Source: Bacteroidota bacterium (lineage in GTDB: Bacteria; Bacteroidota; Bacteroidia; Sphingobacteriales; Sphingobacteriaceae). Taken from it: DNA of 64,000 nt. Numbering within the stretch: the stretch's first letter is position 1; each line of letters starts with the position of its first letter. Below are positions 10,103 through 18,638 of this stretch, piece after piece. The position numbers and the translations under genes were made by a program. The DNA is taken from the NCBI GenBank assembly GCA_026224775.1, contig JAMFRP010000022.1, positions 62,001 through 126,000 on the forward strand. Reading direction: 5' to 3'. The notes below the pieces were generated by a model that did not search any database, was not told where the DNA came from, and saw nothing but the letters and a program-made list of their open reading frames with translations.

Positions 10103-10184
10103 GGTTTGATATGATCATATAATTCAAAAAGGCCCTTACAAGAAAACTTTGTTTATTAATGGTTTTTATTGGGTATTGGCTGTA

Positions 10185-10245
10185 CAAACTTATAAATGGA
10201 CTATAAAATGAGGGTTCAAAATTTAGGCTAATAGGTCTAAATTCT
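10185..10245 (-). promoter_or_regulatory. Inferred HTCS operator and -7 box (site A), ferritin-SusC1-SusD1 unit
   Basis: On the plus strand the half-sites GGTTCAAAATTT (10213) and GGTCTAAATTCT (10234) are direct repeats 21 bp apart. The -7 box reads TAAGTTTG on the minus strand (10185-10192), 28 bp from the proximal repeat. The same geometry recurs at 18081-18141 and 29372-29432. No good -33 TTG is visible, which suits an activator-dependent promoter. A 21-bp direct repeat is typical of AraC-family sites; assignment to HTCS1 is inference from proximity. Confidence 0.65.
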
Positions 10246-10551
10246 ATTATTTCAAATTAAAACGAGGTGTAGAAGTGCTTATAATCCGAATATGTTTACA
10301 AGAGATCTTTGCCGCTTTATCTATTAGCGCGCCAATGCAAATTAATTGCGCTTCGGTAATTATAGTTTGGTATAGGAAAAAATAAATATTTCAAATTACA
10401 TAATAGATTTTGAGCAAATTCTGATATTAGATAAATATTAAATATCAGAGCCTAATTATTAAAATACCTTTCCATTTTTTCCCGGCATAATTGATTTGAT
10501 TATTTATGACGTTAATGGATTTGAATAACCAATAAACTTTACCGCTATTGA

Positions 10552-13500
10552 ATGTTTAAACCGGTTCAATCAGCAATTGATTTTTTTATTATGTATGCCA
10601 GTACCCGATTAAGAATTCACTTCTCAATATTGCTATTGTTTTTCATCGTAAAAGCAACAGCTCAGCCAAAATGTAAAATTGAAAGATACTCAACAGAGGA
10701 TGGCTTATCGCATGACGCGGTTACCTGTATGATGAAAGACCGGGACGGTTTTATGTGGTTCGGCACCTGGGATGGTATTAATCGTTTTGACGGTCACAAT
10801 TTTGTTTCCTATAAATCTTCACCCGGGGATCAGTCTCAACTGAAAAATGACAGGATAGATCAGATTGTAGAAGACAGGTCAAACCACCTGTGGCTCAGAG
10901 CCTACGATAAGGAAATTTATAGGTTTGATAAAAAAACGGAACAATTTCTACCGATATCGCCTTTTATTAATACTACCGGCAAACAAAAGATAGATTGTTC
11001 CCGGATAATAGCGGGTGAAAATGGAAGCATCTGGCTGGTTACGTTCAGGAATGGACTACTCTTTATACCCCAAACCAATTTATCATCTCCCCGGTTTATC
11101 AGTTATAAGAAAGGACTTAAATCTGGCTATCAATTACCTTCAAATACTATTAATTTCTTTCATCAAGACCATGATCACAATATTTGGATTGGAACACCGG
11201 ATGGAGTGTGCTTTTTGGCCAAGTCAGCATCGGGAGCTTACCAAAGTATTCCTTTGGAAGCAAACCTTGCGGCAAACTTAAACTTTACTACTGTTAATGA
11301 AGATGATCATCAATTGTATTTCGGCACTAGCCAGGGATATTTAATTATTTACAACAAAACCTCAAAAAAAACCATTCGTCAAAAAATCACTTCTAATACG
11401 CTTAATGCATTGATCCTGTCAAAAATAAACGGTTGCATTTATGGCACAACTTCAGCGGGGGAACTGATCAAAGTAAATCTGAATGACAACAATATCACCA
11501 CATCGGTTTTCACCCGGGCAGGAGGCCTTTATTCTATATACGAAGACCGTGGTGGAAATTTATGGATAGAGCCAAAAAGCCAGGGAGTTGTGCGCTTTGA
11601 CCCTTATAAGCGGTCATTTCAGTATTTCTCACAAAAAAACGATGCTCTTTACAATAATAGTGGCAATCACTTTAAGGTTTTGGAGGATAACAGCGGCTTA
11701 ATTTTGATAAATATGAAGGGCGGGGGGTTTGGCTATTATAACGAGGCTAAAGCTAAGGTAGATTATTTTTATGATGATCCTGATGATCCCAATCGCCAGC
11801 TCTCCAACATCGTTACCTGTTTGTATTATGACACCGCAGGTATATTATGGTTGAGTACTGACGACCGGGGAATTGATAAAATTATTTTCCAGAATACGGC
11901 TTTTAACCAGCAACAGTTGGTTGATCAGGCACCTTTTAAATCAGACAATGAAGTTAGAGGTATTCTTTACGACCGGAAAGGCAGGTTATGGCTTGGGGTA
12001 AAAAGCGGCAAACTATACATTTATCAAAATAATAAAAGAATAAATATCCAGTTTATCAATGAACCTCCAGGTGGGCTTGGGCTAGTTTATTCGATGTTAC
12101 AGGATAGATTGGGTAACATTTGGTTAGGCACAAAAGCGAGTGGTTTATATAAAGCATTGCCTGTCAATACAGAAGAAACGACCTATCGCCTAACCAATTA
12201 CCAGGCCAACAAGCAGGATCAGAACAGCCTGAACAGCAATGAAATTTATGCCTTACAGGAAGACCATGAGGGAAGGATCTGGATCGGGACGTTTGATGAG
12301 GGCTTAAATCTTGCTGTAAATGACCATAATACTGTTAAGTTCAGTCATACAGGGGCGGCTTTTAAACATTATCCTAAGGAAGCTTTTCGCAAAATCAGGG
12401 ATATGGCTTTAGATAGAGAGGGCAATCTATGGATAGGAACCACCGACGGCTTACTGGTGGTAGACCAGGTTTCGAGTCATTCGTCGGCTTATCGCTATGC
12501 CAATTACCGTAAAATACCGGGGAACAAACAAAGTCTGGGTAATAATGATATTCAGTTTATTTACCGGGATTCAAAAAACACAATGTGGCTGGCAACATCA
12601 GGCGGGGGCCTCGATCAGGCGATAGGCGACGATCCATTCCAATATCTAACATTTAAAGATTACTCAACCAAGGATGGACTGCCTAATGATTATGTGTTAA
12701 GCTGCGCGGAAGATAATCACCGGAACTTATGGATAGCTACTCAAAACGGGCTTTCTAAATTCAATATCGCTAAAAAGCAATTCAGGAATTATGATTCCTA
12801 CGATGGCCTGCCGAAAACAGGCTTTTCCGAGGCTTCCTGCATCAGGACAGCGGGTGGTGATATCGTTTTCGGGAATATTAAAGGTTTTTTAACCTTTAAT
12901 CCTGATCGTATTACCAATTACCGGTTCAAAGCAAATATGGCTCTAACCAATCTGCAAATCAATAATGAAGATGTCGCACCTGGCGACAACGACGCGGTAA
13001 ATTACAATATTGATTATATGAAAAAGCTCAAGCTTAAATATAATCAAAATATAATCAGCATTGATTACGCGGTGTTGGATTACAGATCGAGTTTTAAACA
13101 AGCCTATGCTTATCGTCTGACAGGATTTGATACAGTTTGGCATAACAATAAAGGACAACGCCGGGCTACCTATACTAACCTGCCCCCCGGCAACTATACC
13201 TTTGAGGTAAAAAGCCTTAGTAATGATCTTTATACTAAGTTACCGGCAAAAAGCCTGGCTATAACCATTCTTCCACCTCCATGGCGTACCTGGTGGGCGT
13301 ATCTTATCTACCTATTATTAGCGGTGATTGCTATTGAAACTATACGCAGGATTGCCCTTACTATGTTAAAATTGAGGCATCGAATTGCCGTTGAAAAACG
13401 GCTCTCTGATTTAAAACTGAGCTTTTTTACTAATGTTTCGCACGAGCTGCGAACACCCCTAACTTTAATTTTGAACCCGATTGAAGAGATCGCGAGGAAA

Positions 13501-15000
13501 GAAGAGCTATCCAGGCAAGGCAATGAGTACATAAATGTGGTACGCAAAAACGCCAACAGGATGGTGCGCTTTATAAACCAGTTACTGGACCTTAGAAAAG
13601 TACAAAGCGGAAAGGCGACGTTAACGATAACCCGGACCGAAATGGTGGCCTTTATAAGGAATATCGGGGAATATTTTGCAGATATAGCCCGTGAAAAAAG
13701 GATCGAACTAAAGATATCCGCTAATACAGACGAGCTTTGGGCATACATTGATGCCGATAAAATTGATATTGTTATTTATAACATCCTGGCCAACGCCTTT
13801 AAGTTTACTCCTGAAGGTAAGACCATCTGCATCATACTAAACCAGTTTGATGCCGGGGATTATTTTCGGATTGAAATTATTGACCAGGGAATTGGCGTGG
13901 CTAATGATAAGTTAAATGATATTTTTGAGTTGTACTACGAAGGCGATAACCGCCAGGGTAACCATCAAAAAGGTACTGGCATAGGCCTGGCGCTTTCAAA
14001 AGAATTTATAGAACTGCACCAGGGAAAAATCGTCGCTAAAAACAACCCCGAAGGCGGCCTTAATATTACGATTGAATTAAAATTAGAAAACGATTATTTT
14101 ACCGGAGATCAGGACGCATTTGATCATTTAGGGGAGACATCACAGCAAATTCAGGAAATTCAGGGAATTGAAGAATCTCTTTATTCGCTTACACTATCCG
14201 TAACCAGGCAAAATAACATTAACGTTCCGCTGGTTTTGCTTGTCGAAGACAATCTTGATTTAAGAAAATTTCTGGTTATTCAACTGAGTGAGTTTTACCG
14301 GGTGGAAGAGGCGGAAAATGGCGAAGAAGGACTACAAAAAGCTGTTCAGTTATTACCTGATTTGATTCTAAGCGACGTTATGATGCCTAAAATGACCGGG
14401 ATCCAGATGCTTGATCAATTAAAGAATGATCTTTCGACCAGCCATATTCCGGTTGTATTGCTGTCGGCGAAGTTTTCTGTCGAAAGCCAGATCGAGGGAT
14501 TAAAATACGGAGCCGACTGCTATATTACCAAGCCGTTCCGTAATGATTATTTATTCATGTCAATAGAAAATTTATTGAGACAGCGTAAAAAGATATTCGA
14601 ATCTTTTTTAAACGGAAAGAAAACAATCAATCTGGGTCCCGGAGAAATTATGATTACTTCAAAGGATGAGATATTTTTAAAAGAGGTGATAAAGATTGTA
14701 GAAGACGGTATGCTGGATACTGAATTTAATATAGATACTGTTGCAGAAACCATCGCCATGAGCCGGTCTGCCTTTTACAAAAAATTCAAAAGCCTGACCG
14801 ATTTGGCTCCGGTTGAGTTTGTGCGGGAAATGCGGTTAAAAAGGGCTAGACAATATTTTGATGCCGGCGATCATAACATTGCTGAGATTGCTTATGCAGT
14901 AGGCTTTAACAACGCCAAGTATTTCAGCACTTGTTTTAAAGAACAATACCACTTAACCCCGTCGGAATATTTAAAATCCAGGGCTTCAGAGGTTCATTAA
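10552..15000 (+). CDS. Hybrid two-component system regulator (HTCS1)
   Basis: 1482 residues. A signal/anchor segment (about 19-37) is followed by a two-component-regulator propeller (about 40-790) with many DxxGxLWIGT-type repeats. Next come a Y_Y_Y domain (about 805-905), a membrane helix (about 914-934), HisKA with H964 in FFTNVSHELRTPL, and HATPase (NILANAFKF, DQGIGV, GTGIGLAL). A receiver with D1275 in LILSDVMMPK and an AraC-type HTH (about 1385-1478) complete it. It senses an oligosaccharide in the periplasm and activates a PUL. M14 is an alternative start that gives a shorter, cleaner signal. It diverges from the ferritin-SusC1 unit, its likely target, and is a clear paralogue of HTCS2. 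Confidence 0.96.
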   Translation: MFKPVQSAIDFFIMYASTRLRIHFSILLLFFIVKATAQPKCKIERYSTEDGLSHDAVTCMMKDRDGFMWFGTWDGINRFDGHNFVSYKSSPGDQSQLKNDRIDQIVEDRSNHLWLRAYDKEIYRFDKKTEQFLPISPFINTTGKQKIDCSRIIAGENGSIWLVTFRNGLLFIPQTNLSSPRFISYKKGLKSGYQLPSNTINFFHQDHDHNIWIGTPDGVCFLAKSASGAYQSIPLEANLAANLNFTTVNEDDHQLYFGTSQGYLIIYNKTSKKTIRQKITSNTLNALILSKINGCIYGTTSAGELIKVNLNDNNITTSVFTRAGGLYSIYEDRGGNLWIEPKSQGVVRFDPYKRSFQYFSQKNDALYNNSGNHFKVLEDNSGLILINMKGGGFGYYNEAKAKVDYFYDDPDDPNRQLSNIVTCLYYDTAGILWLSTDDRGIDKIIFQNTAFNQQQLVDQAPFKSDNEVRGILYDRKGRLWLGVKSGKLYIYQNNKRINIQFINEPPGGLGLVYSMLQDRLGNIWLGTKASGLYKALPVNTEETTYRLTNYQANKQDQNSLNSNEIYALQEDHEGRIWIGTFDEGLNLAVNDHNTVKFSHTGAAFKHYPKEAFRKIRDMALDREGNLWIGTTDGLLVVDQVSSHSSAYRYANYRKIPGNKQSLGNNDIQFIYRDSKNTMWLATSGGGLDQAIGDDPFQYLTFKDYSTKDGLPNDYVLSCAEDNHRNLWIATQNGLSKFNIAKKQFRNYDSYDGLPKTGFSEASCIRTAGGDIVFGNIKGFLTFNPDRITNYRFKANMALTNLQINNEDVAPGDNDAVNYNIDYMKKLKLKYNQNIISIDYAVLDYRSSFKQAYAYRLTGFDTVWHNNKGQRRATYTNLPPGNYTFEVKSLSNDLYTKLPAKSLAITILPPPWRTWWAYLIYLLLAVIAIETIRRIALTMLKLRHRIAVEKRLSDLKLSFFTNVSHELRTPLTLILNPIEEIARKEELSRQGNEYINVVRKNANRMVRFINQLLDLRKVQSGKATLTITRTEMVAFIRNIGEYFADIAREKRIELKISANTDELWAYIDADKIDIVIYNILANAFKFTPEGKTICIILNQFDAGDYFRIEIIDQGIGVANDKLNDIFELYYEGDNRQGNHQKGTGIGLALSKEFIELHQGKIVAKNNPEGGLNITIELKLENDYFTGDQDAFDHLGETSQQIQEIQGIEESLYSLTLSVTRQNNINVPLVLLVEDNLDLRKFLVIQLSEFYRVEEAENGEEGLQKAVQLLPDLILSDVMMPKMTGIQMLDQLKNDLSTSHIPVVLLSAKFSVESQIEGLKYGADCYITKPFRNDYLFMSIENLLRQRKKIFESFLNGKKTINLGPGEIMITSKDEIFLKEVIKIVEDGMLDTEFNIDTVAETIAMSRSAFYKKFKSLTDLAPVEFVREMRLKRARQYFDAGDHNIAEIAYAVGFNNAKYFSTCFKEQYHLTPSEYLKSRASEVH

Positions 15001-15161
15001 TAAGAGTTATAGGGCTGAAAAACATGATCACCATCATCGCTGCTGTGCTGTTTCCTTTAATAATATATTTCAGGTAGAATAGATCAGATATTTATATTGA
15101 CAATGCAATAATAACAAAGGAGTAAACCATGCAGTTATAGGTAGATATTTAGGTGATAAAT

Positions 15162-17987
15162 TTATTTACCACCTATGATCACCCGTTTTACCTGGTAACC
15201 AATAGCCCCATTTAGATCACTGCCTTCCAGTATAATGGTATAGGTTGTCGATTTATCAGCCGCGAAAAAAGTGAAGGACGCTTCACCGCTTTTATTGGTA
15301 ATGATATTAGGCTCCCAATCAATTGTTGAGCGCAGATCCGCAAACTTCCGTCCTGTATCTTTATTTAAATAACGTGGTCGGTAAAAGTTCGCAGGCAGCG
15401 TTGTTGGCATTGGTTTATACACATACACCCCGTTAGCTTTAGTCATAAATGGCCCATTACCCGACCGGGTGGTTATTTCAAGGAACGCATTGTCCGAGCC
15501 TCTTTGCCCGGTCGCATCCAATGCTAACAGTTCATCATTATCGGCTATGTTCCGATTAATATAGGATGCAATATATTTAGCACTGTATAATACTTCGATA
15601 CCTTTAATATCTTCAGCTGTAAAATTATCCAGGTATTGTTTAATGTAATAGTAATATTCATCAGTTTGCCCGGTAATGGGTTCATAAAAACGGGTCAGAT
15701 CGACACCATCGAAAACAAACCTTACCTTTTTATCTCTTACAAAAAAGTTACGGTCCTGAGATTTAGGTAAAAAGCTAACTGTATAGCCTTCAACTTTTTT
15801 CAATATCAGATCGTACAAACTCATTTTTCCAGCATCCTTAACCTCGTCCTCCCCTATTACCTGATTGGCATTACCTACCCCGTTTAAATTATCCGAGCCC
15901 TTAATTTCAGCCTGCGCTTTTACTACAACTTCTTTCAGAACATGCCCATATCGTGCGATTTCCAGTTCTTTAAAATAATCTAAGCTTGATTTTACATAAT
16001 TTAAGACAGTATCACTGCTGTTAATATACCACGGCGAGACAACAGGCAAACTCAAATTCCTGGTATCAGACGGGCTCACTTCATCAAGACTTATCCCGGC
16101 ATTTATGGCTTTACCGCTTTTGCCCTTATGCGCTTCCAAAACAAATGTAGTGCTGTCTATGGCCGGTAGCTTATCAAATATAAATTGGCCCTGTAAATTA
16201 GTCGTGGTATCGCGCACAAAACGGAATTTACCGGTTGATATTAGGACCACATCCGCGTGATCCATCGGTTTATTGAATAGCGTAGTTACACTACCTTTTA
16301 CCCGGTTCGAAAGTTCCGGTTCAAAAAGAGGTTTGGGTAATGTGCTGATATTTTTCCAATCATAACCAATCCAGCCCTGGGTAAGCAAAAGCGCATCGAG
16401 CGCTTGCCAGGCATCTTTATCATCAGTGAAATAATATCCGGGATCTTCAACAAATCCCTTAAGATCATCGGTCAATAAAAAATGAGTTAATATTGACGGG
16501 CTAGTGGCTTTGTTCCTTTTTACCTGCCCATCGTCTGTCACAGCTGCCGAAAAGCTGCCAACTACCGGTTGACCGGTGGTATTGCTTACAATTATTTTCA
16601 CGGGGATGCTATCCCTTGGCGCATAGCTTTGCTGACCTGTTTTAATATCAATTTTTAGGTTATCGTTATGATTGATGAATATCAACCTTTCATTGACCGG
16701 CATGTTACTGGTATTTAGCAATGTAAAATGTGCAATGCCTGTAGGAAAAAGGCTTTTAGCTACGCGTACCGAAATTGTTGGCACGCCTACCGGAACGGTT
16801 GCCGCAAAACATACTACATCCCTTGACTGCCCAATGAGGTATAGGGGCATGTTTTTTTTCACAATGTCATCGGTTATAAAAACAGAAACGGTAATCGTAT
16901 CCTTGTCGGCCGGATTACGGATATGTAATACGGTCCCGGATGATTGTACCGCAGGTAAAGGAACTTCTTTATTTTCGCCGTCGGGTAATTTTATCCTGGC
17001 GGTATAAGTTTCGCCCGCCACAGGGAGCAGGTCGATTATCCCCATGCCTTTATACAGCGACTGAAAAGACAAGATCTCTTTTCCTGACGTATTATCTGTA
17101 ATCACCCCGCTTATATCAATTCCTTTACCATCCTCGCCAATTGCCTTAAAGCCAATATGTGCAGGAATACCGGCAACCATATCGCCACTCTCTGGCATAA
17201 ACTGTATATCTGCGTCTTTTGCGCGGCTTACATTTACAGGAATAATTACTGATTGTTTAATATTGATTTTATCCTGCGCCACCAAAGCCAGATGTTTTAT
17301 TGCGGCATTCGCTGGCAAGAGGAAATCAACATTTAATATCCCGTCGATGGTAGTTTGAGCAGCTCCTTTGTATATGATGTGATTACCATCCAAAAGTTTT
17401 AGCTGCAACTCTTTGGAAGCAATCGCACTATTCTGCATATTGCTCAATTTAATATTCATTTTCACTTTATTATCAATAGGGACTAGTGACGCATTTGCAT
17501 CAACCAACCAATCCTGTGACGCAGGATTGGCGACATAAAAGTTTTGATAAAAAAATGATTCCTGCCCAAAGTTACGCATCCAGTTAGTATAGGCCCTGAT
17601 GGTATAGGTTCCCTCCTTAATTTCATCCGGGGGCAATTCAATATCACCCCAGGTTATACCTAAGCCAGCCGCTAAAGCGATTCTTTTAACAATCTTATTG
17701 CTATCATTAAGTAACTCGACATATAATCGACCACTTAAAGGAGAATAATTAAGCAGTGAGTTAAGGATATAGCCTTTAAACCATATCGTATCGCCAACGG
17801 CATAATAAGGCTTATCCAACTGCAGGTAAAGTTTTTCGCCCGGCATCCTGGAATGTAAAGTATCTATTTTTGAAATAACCTGCTGAATGTTCTGCCGTTC
17901 CTGAGCATCTACTTTAAATACACCGCCAGAGAAGAGAAAAAAAATGACGAAAAACTTTAAGGGGATTTTGTAAAACGACATATTCAT
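15162..17987 (-). CDS. MG2-domain / TonB-plug-like surface or periplasmic protein
   Basis: 941 residues with a signal peptide (to about 28). The start of the mature protein has an alpha-2-macroglobulin MG2-like domain (LDKPYYAVGDTIWFKGYIL, about 57-75). Further beta domains follow, including a carboxypeptidase-regulatory-like piece (about 545-620). A TonB-plug-like segment (about 690-830, with VRFVFDGVDL and IKGIEVLYSAKY) precedes a C-terminal domain with DLRSTIDWEPNIITNKSGEASFTFF. There is no beta-barrel, so it is not a transporter by itself. Such proteins are common in Bacteroidota and their role is unproven. It sits behind a copy of the inferred HTCS operator, divergent from HTCS2, and has a paralogue downstream of the GH43 gene. 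Confidence 0.85.
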   Translation of the reverse strand: MNMSFYKIPLKFFVIFFLFSGGVFKVDAQERQNIQQVISKIDTLHSRMPGEKLYLQLDKPYYAVGDTIWFKGYILNSLLNYSPLSGRLYVELLNDSNKIVKRIALAAGLGITWGDIELPPDEIKEGTYTIRAYTNWMRNFGQESFFYQNFYVANPASQDWLVDANASLVPIDNKVKMNIKLSNMQNSAIASKELQLKLLDGNHIIYKGAAQTTIDGILNVDFLLPANAAIKHLALVAQDKINIKQSVIIPVNVSRAKDADIQFMPESGDMVAGIPAHIGFKAIGEDGKGIDISGVITDNTSGKEILSFQSLYKGMGIIDLLPVAGETYTARIKLPDGENKEVPLPAVQSSGTVLHIRNPADKDTITVSVFITDDIVKKNMPLYLIGQSRDVVCFAATVPVGVPTISVRVAKSLFPTGIAHFTLLNTSNMPVNERLIFINHNDNLKIDIKTGQQSYAPRDSIPVKIIVSNTTGQPVVGSFSAAVTDDGQVKRNKATSPSILTHFLLTDDLKGFVEDPGYYFTDDKDAWQALDALLLTQGWIGYDWKNISTLPKPLFEPELSNRVKGSVTTLFNKPMDHADVVLISTGKFRFVRDTTTNLQGQFIFDKLPAIDSTTFVLEAHKGKSGKAINAGISLDEVSPSDTRNLSLPVVSPWYINSSDTVLNYVKSSLDYFKELEIARYGHVLKEVVVKAQAEIKGSDNLNGVGNANQVIGEDEVKDAGKMSLYDLILKKVEGYTVSFLPKSQDRNFFVRDKKVRFVFDGVDLTRFYEPITGQTDEYYYYIKQYLDNFTAEDIKGIEVLYSAKYIASYINRNIADNDELLALDATGQRGSDNAFLEITTRSGNGPFMTKANGVYVYKPMPTTLPANFYRPRYLNKDTGRKFADLRSTIDWEPNIITNKSGEASFTFFAADKSTTYTIILEGSDLNGAIGYQVKRVIIGGK

Positions 17988-18638
17988 TGAAAATTTATTA
18001 GGTTGATGTTAATGATTGTGATTATCATTTAATAATACCTGAAACAAACAAAACTTGCATCCAATTATCTTTTGATCAAACAAACATAAAAAGGTAGTAA
18101 TTATTTAAGGCTCAAAATTTGGTTTAAAAGGATCAAATTTTGAGCAATGACGCTTTAAAATCATTCCATTACATCTGTAGCCCTATAGTCACAATATTTC
18201 TGCACTCTACATAAACTTTTCGAAGTAGTTTATGGTGTAGTATTATCTAACATCATTTTTTATCGTTTTTACGATCTGTCATATACTCAACAATTTGCAG
18301 GTTTTCGATGATCTCGCAACTTGTAATTGGATATCAAGAAATGGCAAACGACAGGTATTATCTGAACCTTAGGAAGTTATCAGATAAGCGCTCAACTGTA
18401 TAAGGAGATACATTGTGCTAACATCATATAATGAATTGATAATTTTTCAAACTATAGGTTTAATAAACACCTGATCTTTGTTAAAGAACCAATTACAACT
18501 GAACGTATCATTAATGCCATAATGGCCTTTGACGGCAATTGCTCATTTATTTTTTTTAATTGAGGGCTAATCTCAAGTTAATAACTGCTTGGATTAGATA
18601 TCGTTTGCGACAAGACCATTCTAAACCTAATAAAACCC
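17988..18638. other. Divergent intergenic region between MG2 protein and HTCS2
   Basis: The 651 bp contain the operator-promoter for the MG2 gene (18081-18141). An imperfect hairpin formed by CTACATAAACT and AGTTTATGGTGTAG lies around 18205-18241. The remaining 400 bp before HTCS2 are AT-rich and hold nothing else I can name. A GTG-initiated 19-codon frame near 18413 was considered and rejected. Confidence 0.55.
18081..18141 (-). promoter_or_regulatory. Inferred HTCS operator and -7 box (site B), MG2 gene
   Basis: Half-sites GGCTCAAAATTT (18109) and GGATCAAATTTT (18130) are direct repeats 21 bp apart, and the -7 box is TATGTTTG on the minus strand (18081-18088), 28 bp away. The outer flanks also form a perfect 12-bp inverted repeat (GCTCAAAATTTG at 18110-18121 and CAAATTTTGAGC at 18134-18145). 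The inferred leader to the MG2 ATG is about 90 nt. HTCS2, transcribed the other way, is the probable regulator. Confidence 0.65.

Larger units (their letters stand above)
9930..10551. other. Divergent intergenic region between ferritin unit and HTCS1
   Basis: This AT-rich 622-bp region holds the inferred operator and -7 box for the ferritin-SusC1-SusD1 unit, a small hairpin in its leader, and an AT-rich stretch before HTCS1. For HTCS1 itself I found no exact TAnnTTTG box; near-matches occur around 10366 and 10403. No small ORF with a convincing start was seen. Confidence 0.6.

Noticed and set aside
10191..10207. Two TATAAA hexamers 11 bp apart near site A, similar to the SusC3 repeats
   Set aside because: Only the AT-rich hexamer matches, with no wider similarity; such pairs occur by chance in AT-rich intergenic DNA.
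10405..10416. AGATTTTGAGCA before HTCS1 as an autoregulatory half-site
   Set aside because: No second repeat at 21 bp and no TAnnTTTG box at the expected place.
13308..13748. Antisense open frame of 146 codons inside HTCS1
   Set aside because: It mirrors the histidine-kinase coding sequence on the opposite strand and has no start context or family match.
15129..15140. AAAGGAG followed by ATG
   Set aside because: The frame stops after three codons (ATG CAG TTA TAG), so it is not a gene.
18413..18472. GTG-initiated 19-codon frame preceded by AAGGAG
   Set aside because: The product has no membrane or other recognisable character, needs a GTG start, and lies in an AT-rich divergent region; too weak to call.
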